This document shows positions 58,510 to 64,000 of a DNA stretch of 64,000 bases, piece by piece. Location of the stretch: positions 1,674,001 through 1,738,000 of the forward strand of contig NZ_CP061314.1 of the NCBI RefSeq assembly GCF_018688255.1. Reading direction: 5' to 3'. A program made the position numbers and the translations under genes. Below the pieces are notes generated by a model. It had not been told where the DNA came from. It saw nothing but the letters and a program-made list of their open reading frames with translations, and ran no database searches. This DNA is from Polynucleobacter corsicus (GTDB lineage Bacteria; Pseudomonadota; Gammaproteobacteria; Burkholderiales; Burkholderiaceae). How positions within the stretch are numbered: the stretch's first letter is position 1; each line of letters opens with the position of its first letter.

Positions 58510-59415
58510 ATGTTAAGCCCATCCCCAAATTCCAGCAAAAAGGCCTTTAGCCGGGTTGCGCTTGTCGGCAAATATCAGGCTGACGGCATGCAAGAGCGCC
58601 TTAAGGACCTGGCAACGCTACTTGGCCAGCAAGGCTGCGAGGTCTTCGTTGAAAGCGCCACCGCAAGCCACTTAAGCCTGAGCGCCTATCCGATCAAAAA
58701 AGTAGAGGAGTTTGCGGGAGCCATTGATTTGGCAGTAGTTTTGGGTGGCGACGGGACCATGCTGGGGATTGGGCGTCAACTTGCGGGCAGTAATGTCCCC
58801 CTCGTTGGCATCAATATGGGTCGCTTGGGCTATATGACCGACATCCCCATTCAGAATGTTGAAACAGTTTTGCCGCAAATTATTGCTGGTGACTACGAAG
58901 CCGATACCAGAACCCTACTAGATGCAGTGGTAATGCGTGATGGCAAAAAAATCAATCAAGCCCTCGCCCTCAATGATGTAGTGGTTAATCGCTCCGGAAT
59001 ATCAGGAATGGTCGAGCTTGCAGTGCGCGTCAATGGTTCATTTATGTATAACCAGCGATCAGATGGCTTAATTGTGTCTACCCCTACCGGCTCAACAGCT
59101 TATGCCCTTTCTGCTGGCGGTCCGATTCTGCATCCGCGGGTTGCCGGAATTCTATTGGCGCCGATTGCGCCACACTCTTTATCTAATCGCCCCATCGTAT
59201 TACCGCAAGATATTCTGGTGAGCATTGAGGTTGTTGATGGCGGAGAAGTGATTGTGAACTTTGACATGCAATCACAAACGCATTTGCACTCCGGTGACAT
59301 CATTGAAGTTAGTCAATCTGAAAAAACCATCACCCTACTTCACCCTCGCAGCCATAGTGACTACAAAACCTTGCGCGAGAAGTTACATTGGAATGAGTAT
59401 CCATCGACATTCTGA
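58510..59415 (+). CDS. nadK: NAD kinase
   Basis: Phosphorylates NAD to NADP with ATP or polyphosphate. The 301-residue protein starts MLSPSPNSSKKAFSRVALVGKY and has the GGDGT motif at residues 79-83 (VVLGGDGTMLGIGR), NDVVVNRSG, and SDGLIVSTPTGSTAYALSAGGPI. I chose the ATG at 58510; the frame stays open to 58435, but that lies inside hrcA with no similarity. A TTTAAT extended -10 ends six bases upstream and no Shine-Dalgarno exists. recN follows after 26 bases. Confidence 0.96.
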   Translation: MLSPSPNSSKKAFSRVALVGKYQADGMQERLKDLATLLGQQGCEVFVESATASHLSLSAYPIKKVEEFAGAIDLAVVLGGDGTMLGIGRQLAGSNVPLVGINMGRLGYMTDIPIQNVETVLPQIIAGDYEADTRTLLDAVVMRDGKKINQALALNDVVVNRSGISGMVELAVRVNGSFMYNQRSDGLIVSTPTGSTAYALSAGGPILHPRVAGILLAPIAPHSLSNRPIVLPQDILVSIEVVDGGEVIVNFDMQSQTHLHSGDIIEVSQSEKTITLLHPRSHSDYKTLREKLHWNEYPSTF

Positions 59416-59427
59416 TGTCGAATTTTT

Positions 59428-59436
59428 TGGTACGCT
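59428..59436 (+). promoter_or_regulatory. Extended -10 promoter of recN
   Basis: TGGTACGCT at 59428-59436 is an extended -10 (TGn plus TACGCT). It ends five bases before the recN ATG at 59442, predicting a leaderless mRNA. No LexA box (CTG-N10-CAG) is apparent beside it, so SOS control is not evident. Confidence 0.4.
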
Positions 59437-59441
59437 AAAGC

Positions 59442-61112
59442 ATGCTTCAAACACTATCGCTTCGCGACTTTGTCATTGTTGACCAGTTAGAGCTGGACTT
59501 TTCCTCTGGGTTTACAGTCCTGACCGGTGAAACAGGGGCTGGTAAATCCATCCTCTTAGATGCTCTCAGCTTAGTGTTGGGTGAGCGTGCAGATAGCAGC
59601 CAAATTCGTGAAGGCTGTAGCCGCGCAGAAATTAGCGCTCTCTTTCGGATTGATTCGCAGCAAATTAAACATTTTAGTGAATGGCTGGATGAGCTAGGTT
59701 TTCCACTGGAAGATGATGGGCAAAGTCTTTTACTAAAAAGAACTGTAGAAGCCAATGGCCGCAGCCGCGCCTTCATTAATGGCAGCGTAGCAACTTTGGT
59801 GCAACTGCGAGAAGCAGGTGATCAATTAGTAGATATTCATGGTCAACACGCACATCAACTATTACTTAAAGGTGGCGCGCAACGCGAACTACTCGATCGC
59901 CATGCTAATCACCTAGATCTGGTTACCGAGGTTTCCCAATTATTTAAAACCCTGAATGAATCGCGCCGTAGACTCGAGCAAGCTGAAAATGCTGGGCAAG
60001 ATATTGAACGCGAGCGTGAGCGTTTGGAGTGGCAATTAGAGGAACTCACTGAACTCTCTCCGCAGGAAGGTGAATGGACTGCCATTCAAAGTGAGCATGC
60101 ACGCCTAGCAAATGGCGCAAAGATTATGAGTGGCTGTCAAGAAGCAATTGATGCTCTGAGCGATGCGGATAACTCTGTCGAATCTACCCTCTCTAAGGCT
60201 AGCTCCAATATCAGCGCCCTAGCAGAACATGACTCCGCACTCAGTGATATCAGCCAAGCCTTAGAGTCAGCCCAAATTCAGATAGACGAAGCGGTGCATG
60301 GCCTCAATCGGTATTTACAAAAACTCGATTTAGATCCTGCACGCCTCAGTGAGGTGGAGGAGCGCATGCAAGCACTTCATGGTGCAGCCAGAAAATACCG
60401 CACCGAAGCAGATGACTTACCAAAGCTTCTGTTAGATACTACCGAACGCTTAGAGGCCTTAACAGCCTCGCAAAATATCGAAGCTTTACGTGAGAGAGTG
60501 AAACAAGAAGAACTTGTCTACCTCAAGCAAGCAAAGCAACTTTCACAAAAACGCAACAAGGCTGCGCTAGATTTAGGTAAGCAAGTTACCGCTGCAATGC
60601 AAGACCTATCGATGGCAGGCGGACAATTGGAGATTGCCTTGCTACCTTTGGCCGAAGGTGGTGCTCATGGTCTTGAGCAAATTGAGTTTCTGGTTGCAGG
60701 CCATGCTGGCAGCACTCCACGTTCACTAGCCAAAGTAGCCTCCGGTGGTGAATTAGCCCGCATTAGCTTGGCTATAAGCGTCATCACTAGCAAGGCATCA
60801 TTTACACCCACGCTGATATTTGATGAAGTCGATGCCGGTATCGGCGGCGCTGTTGCAGAGACTGTTGGGAAGTTATTACGTCAACTTGGTGAGTCACATC
60901 AAATTCTGTGTGTGACTCACTTGCCACAAGTGGCTGCGCAAGGTAATCACCACCTCAAAGTCAGTAAATCACAGGCAGGTGATAAAACCCTCTCTCAGGT
61001 CACTCCACTTGGAAGGTCTGAGCGAGTAGAAGAAGTGGCTCGCATGCTCGGTGGAGCAACGATTACTGACACAACGCGTCGACACGCTCGCGAGCTACTA
61101 GAGCAAAACTAA
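59442..61112 (+). CDS. recN: DNA repair protein RecN
   Basis: SMC-like ATPase acting early in double-strand-break repair. The 556-residue protein has Walker A GETGAGKSILLDALSLVLG (GETGAGKS at residues 29-36), long coiled-coil arms (residues about 160-400), the ABC signature region ASGGELARISLAISVI, and Walker B TLIFDEVDAGIGGAVAE, followed by the H-loop region HLPQVAAQG. It follows nadK after 26 bases, the usual nadK-recN order. Its 3' end overlaps the converging glnE by four bases (CTAA shared by both stops). Confidence 0.96.
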   Translation: MLQTLSLRDFVIVDQLELDFSSGFTVLTGETGAGKSILLDALSLVLGERADSSQIREGCSRAEISALFRIDSQQIKHFSEWLDELGFPLEDDGQSLLLKRTVEANGRSRAFINGSVATLVQLREAGDQLVDIHGQHAHQLLLKGGAQRELLDRHANHLDLVTEVSQLFKTLNESRRRLEQAENAGQDIERERERLEWQLEELTELSPQEGEWTAIQSEHARLANGAKIMSGCQEAIDALSDADNSVESTLSKASSNISALAEHDSALSDISQALESAQIQIDEAVHGLNRYLQKLDLDPARLSEVEERMQALHGAARKYRTEADDLPKLLLDTTERLEALTASQNIEALRERVKQEELVYLKQAKQLSQKRNKAALDLGKQVTAAMQDLSMAGGQLEIALLPLAEGGAHGLEQIEFLVAGHAGSTPRSLAKVASGGELARISLAISVITSKASFTPTLIFDEVDAGIGGAVAETVGKLLRQLGESHQILCVTHLPQVAAQGNHHLKVSKSQAGDKTLSQVTPLGRSERVEEVARMLGGATITDTTRRHARELLEQN

Positions 61113-63934
61113 ACTGGTTCAGCGCCCGAAGGGGCAAGAAATATGTCTTGCCATAAAGTCAGAACCACCTCTCTTGCATGAACCAGTTGTGGCTCAAGCT
61201 CCAAATCTACCCGCGTCTTTTCTGCACCGTCTAAACGTAAGCGATGTTGACGTGCTCGAAGCAGGCGATAGGCATCTCCCACCTCTTGCGCTATTGCAGC
61301 TTGAATTAATCCTGCCTCTCCAGCAATCCGAAGTAAAGCGATGTTTCCCAGGTTACCAATCAGCTGTGGATGGGCGCTTGAGAATGCCAGGACTAAAAAT
61401 TGCACGATAAATTCAATATCCACCATGCCACCGGCATCATGCTTCAAATCAAAGTCGGGGCTAGGATTTGGATGTCCGGCATGAACCTTGCGACGCATCT
61501 CTGAAATCTCATGGCGTAGTTGTCCAACATCACGCTTCTGACTTAAAACATCAAATCGCACACCATCAAAGAATTCTTCAACTACTCTTGATCCCGCCGA
61601 GCATCTAGCTCGCGTGAGAGCTTGATGCTCCCAAACCCAAGCGGCGTTGTCACCTTCACGCATCTGGTATTTCTTAAATGCATCGGCATTTGTCACTAAA
61701 AATCCGGCAGAACCATTGGGGCGAAGACGTGTGTCGATTTCAAATAAGCTCCCAGCTGATGTATAGGCGGTTAACCAGTTAATCATCCGCTTAGCGAGTA
61801 GCGCATAGATTTCTTGGGCAGCAAAATCAGTTGCTTCGGCTTGATATAAGAAAACCAGGTCCAAGTCGGAGGCATACCCCAACTCTTTACCGCCCAACTT
61901 GCCATAAGAAATCACTGCGAATGGCGCGGTCGTATCAAGCGGTAATGCAAACTTCTGGGCAACGCCAGGCCATACCCGCTCAAAAGTGGTCTGCAGTATT
62001 AAGTCTGCCAAAGCAGATAAATGATCACTCACCTTTTCTACCGAAAGCTCGTGATCCATACCAATGCCCAAATCCGCAAGCAAAGTAATAAAGGTTTCGG
62101 TGTGATGGGTGATGCGCAAAATATCCATCGCCTGCTCTGAGCCATCACCATCAGCCATCACGTCATCAAGACGCATATCTAAGGTCGCTTTTACTTCCTG
62201 CCAATACTGCTCTGGATTTTCAATCAGGGCTTTCTCGGTGCGCGAGTTGAGCAAGTAATCCAAGAGATGGGGATGCCGAGTTAAATATTGCGCGCCCCAT
62301 TGAGAGGTCTTGAGTAAAGCCAATACATTCAATAGTGCCTGAGGATATTCAGACAAGATGGATAAATAGGCACTGCGTCTTGCAACTGCATCTAGCAAAT
62401 CAAAAAAGCGTAGTAAGGTTTGGTCTGCGCTAATTGTTATTGGCTGGTCTATTTGCAAACACTCCGCAGCCTTACGAATGAGGTTGTTAAAAATAATCCT
62501 GCTTTTTTCTGGTAACTGTCTTTGTTTAGAGCTATCAGCCCAAGCCAACCAACGGGCTGCAGACTCTGGGAACATTGTGGCATCTAGCTCCCAGCCTTCT
62601 GGCAAGGAAGCATTGTCTAATCGTGCTCCATCATCTAGTACAAAAGCTTTTTCGAAATACCGGGCTACTGCTGCTTGATGTTTGTCGAGCTCAGATAAAA
62701 AACGGGCTTGCTCTTGAATCTGATCAGGGCCACCCATACTCGCTGCTAAACGAGTGCGAGGACCTTCATCCTCGGGCAAATAGTGTGTCTGCTGATCTTC
62801 CCAAACCTGAATCCGATGCTCTAAGCGACGCAAGTAAACGTAAGCCGCCTTTAAATCATCAGCCTCTTGGGCGGGCAAAATACCTTGCTGCTTTACCAAC
62901 TCCAATACCTCTAGAGTAGGTCGAATGCGAAAGCGCGGATCGGTGCCACCACGCATCAATTGAAACATTTGCGCCAAGAACTCAATCTCACGGATGCCAC
63001 CACGACCCAACTTAATATCTCTAGATCGACCATGATGATTCGAGGAACGCTTCTCAGCCTCATGCTGTATCTGCCGATGCAATTCACGGATAGAAGCAAT
63101 CACGCCGTAATCTAAATGGCGGCGATAAACAAAAGGGCGAATCAGTTGATCAAGCTCACGCTCGCAATGAGCAAAGGAGGGTGAATCAGGCAAAGGTGAG
63201 ATCAACCTGCCCTTAATCCAGGCGTAGCGCTCCCACTCCCTTCCTTGTACCAATAGGTATTCCTCAAGCATATCGAGACTACAGACCAGGGGCCCAGAAT
63301 CTCCATTCGGTCTCAGACGCATGTCCACCCTAAATACAAAACCATTGGCGTCATGCTCAGCCAATAATTTAATCAGGCGCTTACCCATGCGCACAAACCA
63401 CTCGTGATGAGACAGGCTCTTCGGTCCGCCCTGAGTATCACCTTCGTGCTCATACAAAAAGATCAGGTCGATATCAGACGAAAGGTTGAGCTCTAACCCA
63501 CCCAACTTACCCATACCTACGACCATTAAAGGCATCTCTGAATCCGTGACCTGGCTCCAAGGCAGGCCAAAACGACGCTGCTGATCTTCTCGGATATAGG
63601 CAATCGAAAGGGCTACTGCCTCCTGCGCAAAATGACTCAGTGCATGCGTTACCTCACTGAGATCGGCCATGCCATTGAGGTCTCGGAAGGCAATCCAGAG
63701 CATGAGGCGCTGCCTTGCCAGCCTTAGATCCGCCATAAATTGAGCCTCATCTTGCTCGGGAGCGGCTAAAGCATCTTGGCAAGGACTCAATAGATCCCGG
63801 ATTCCAATCAGATCCACTTTTTGGGTGCCCTGAGAGCGAAGCCAATCAACCCACTCAGGGCGAGAATGGATCCAGCGTTGCGCGTAGCTGGAGTGCTGCT
63901 TTAGAAATTCAATTTGGGCGGCAAAATCAGTCAT
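61109..63934 (-). CDS. glnE: Glutamine synthetase adenylyltransferase/adenylyl-removing enzyme
   Basis: Bifunctional enzyme that adenylylates and de-adenylylates glutamine synthetase in response to PII and glutamine. The 941-residue protein has two nucleotidyltransferase domains with intact metal motifs: GMGKLGGLELNLSSDIDL (residues 140-157) and SYGKLGGKELGYASDLDL (about 678-695), each followed by a helical PII-uridylyltransferase-like domain. The length equals the E. coli enzyme (about 946). A GGAGA ribosome site lies just before the ATG. It follows a gene ending nine bases upstream, so it is probably in an operon. Confidence 0.97.
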   Translation of the reverse strand: MTDFAAQIEFLKQHSSYAQRWIHSRPEWVDWLRSQGTQKVDLIGIRDLLSPCQDALAAPEQDEAQFMADLRLARQRLMLWIAFRDLNGMADLSEVTHALSHFAQEAVALSIAYIREDQQRRFGLPWSQVTDSEMPLMVVGMGKLGGLELNLSSDIDLIFLYEHEGDTQGGPKSLSHHEWFVRMGKRLIKLLAEHDANGFVFRVDMRLRPNGDSGPLVCSLDMLEEYLLVQGREWERYAWIKGRLISPLPDSPSFAHCERELDQLIRPFVYRRHLDYGVIASIRELHRQIQHEAEKRSSNHHGRSRDIKLGRGGIREIEFLAQMFQLMRGGTDPRFRIRPTLEVLELVKQQGILPAQEADDLKAAYVYLRRLEHRIQVWEDQQTHYLPEDEGPRTRLAASMGGPDQIQEQARFLSELDKHQAAVARYFEKAFVLDDGARLDNASLPEGWELDATMFPESAARWLAWADSSKQRQLPEKSRIIFNNLIRKAAECLQIDQPITISADQTLLRFFDLLDAVARRSAYLSILSEYPQALLNVLALLKTSQWGAQYLTRHPHLLDYLLNSRTEKALIENPEQYWQEVKATLDMRLDDVMADGDGSEQAMDILRITHHTETFITLLADLGIGMDHELSVEKVSDHLSALADLILQTTFERVWPGVAQKFALPLDTTAPFAVISYGKLGGKELGYASDLDLVFLYQAEATDFAAQEIYALLAKRMINWLTAYTSAGSLFEIDTRLRPNGSAGFLVTNADAFKKYQMREGDNAAWVWEHQALTRARCSAGSRVVEEFFDGVRFDVLSQKRDVGQLRHEISEMRRKVHAGHPNPSPDFDLKHDAGGMVDIEFIVQFLVLAFSSAHPQLIGNLGNIALLRIAGEAGLIQAAIAQEVGDAYRLLRARQHRLRLDGAEKTRVDLELEPQLVHAREVVLTLWQDIFLAPSGAEPV

Positions 63935-63943
63935 TTCTCCATC

Positions 63944-64000
63944 TTAATCCGACTCTAGACTCAAACTTGCAGAAGCTTGGCGATCACCTAATGGCTGACG
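63944..64000 (-). CDS. Probable last 18 codons of a gene upstream of glnE
   Basis: On the minus strand one frame is open from the window edge to a TAA at 63946-63944, coding RQPLGDRQASASLSLESD, nine bases before the glnE ATG. The glnE ribosome site lies in that gap, as expected for an operon neighbour. In many betaproteobacteria the gene before glnE is a large YhdP/AsmA-like protein, but 18 codons are too few to identify it. Confidence 0.35.
   Translation of the reverse strand, partial: RQPLGDRQASASLSLESD

Noticed and set aside
55481..58510. CIRCE operator expected near hrcA, grpE or dnaK
   Set aside because: Searched by eye on both strands; no TTAGCACTC/GAGTGCTAA pair with nine-base spacing was found.
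1..64000. Mobile elements, CRISPR arrays, tRNA or rRNA genes, integrated phage
   Set aside because: No transposase, integrase, terminal repeat pair, regularly spaced repeat array or tRNA-like cloverleaf was recognised. The only tandem array is inside the secreted-protein gene.

Overview
The window reads as a chromosomal segment of a small-genome betaproteobacterium of the Burkholderiales, most likely Polynucleobacter or a close relative. Supporting this are the short intergenic gaps, the moderate GC content (judged by eye), and lineage-typical neighbours: a DUF2782 protein before homoserine kinase thrB, a BPSS1780-type membrane protein, a DUF3579 protein beside argF, a SirB1 protein, the hda-HAD-pcnB-folK-panB run, and hrcA-hemH-grpE-dnaK-dnaJ. 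The assignment comes from gene content and protein style, not from a database search. I see no rRNA, tRNA, CRISPR array, insertion sequence, prophage or integron; it is almost wholly core genome.

Layout. 1-6.8 kb: polA (its C-terminal end lies outside the window), a DUF2782 protein, thrB, a membrane protein, uvrD. 6.9-13.6 kb: valS, galU, a TusA-like protein, alaS. 13.8-15.7 kb: TctB and TctA of a tricarboxylate-type transporter without an adjacent binding protein. 15.8-23.6 kb: glnS, an NAD(P)-binding epimerase-like protein, a 2Fe-2S reductase, argD, ispH, an SlpA-type FKBP, radC, rpmB, rpmG. 23.6-33.2 kb: acyl-CoA desaturase, rsmB, purN, then ribF-ileS-lspA-coaBC-dut. 33.2-37.5 kb: a repeat-rich secreted protein of unknown role, clpA, clpS, a cold-shock protein. 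37.6-41.6 kb: DUF192, ppnP, argG, argF, DUF3579, rpsT. 41.7-52.3 kb: murJ, SirB1, dedA, miaA, purM, an AI-2E permease, hda, a HAD phosphatase, pcnB, folK, panB. 52.3-64 kb: dnaJ, dnaK, grpE, hemH, hrcA, nadK, recN, glnE, and the probable last codons of one more gene.

The genes serve translation (valS, alaS, ileS, glnS, rpmB, rpmG, rpsT, miaA, rsmB), DNA replication and repair (polA, uvrD, radC, recN, hda, dut), proteostasis (clpS-clpA, hrcA-grpE-dnaK-dnaJ), arginine synthesis (argD, argG, argF), purine synthesis (purN, purM) and cofactor synthesis (ribF, coaBC, panB, folK, nadK, hemH, ispH).

The most interesting signal is in the promoters, not in a new gene cluster. About a dozen genes have a -10-like hexamer ending only 5 to 10 bases before the start codon and no Shine-Dalgarno sequence, as expected of leaderless or near-leaderless mRNAs. 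In at least four divergent pairs (polA/DUF2782, uvrD/valS, slpA/radC, purN/ribF) the -10 elements of the two strands physically overlap; the uvrD/valS pair has only 24 bp between start codons and a perfectly palindromic -10. grpE and dnaK each have a textbook RpoH (sigma-32) promoter. The best candidate for an unstudied protein is the secreted tandem-repeat protein at 33187-34080. I did not find a convincing new defence or mobile system.
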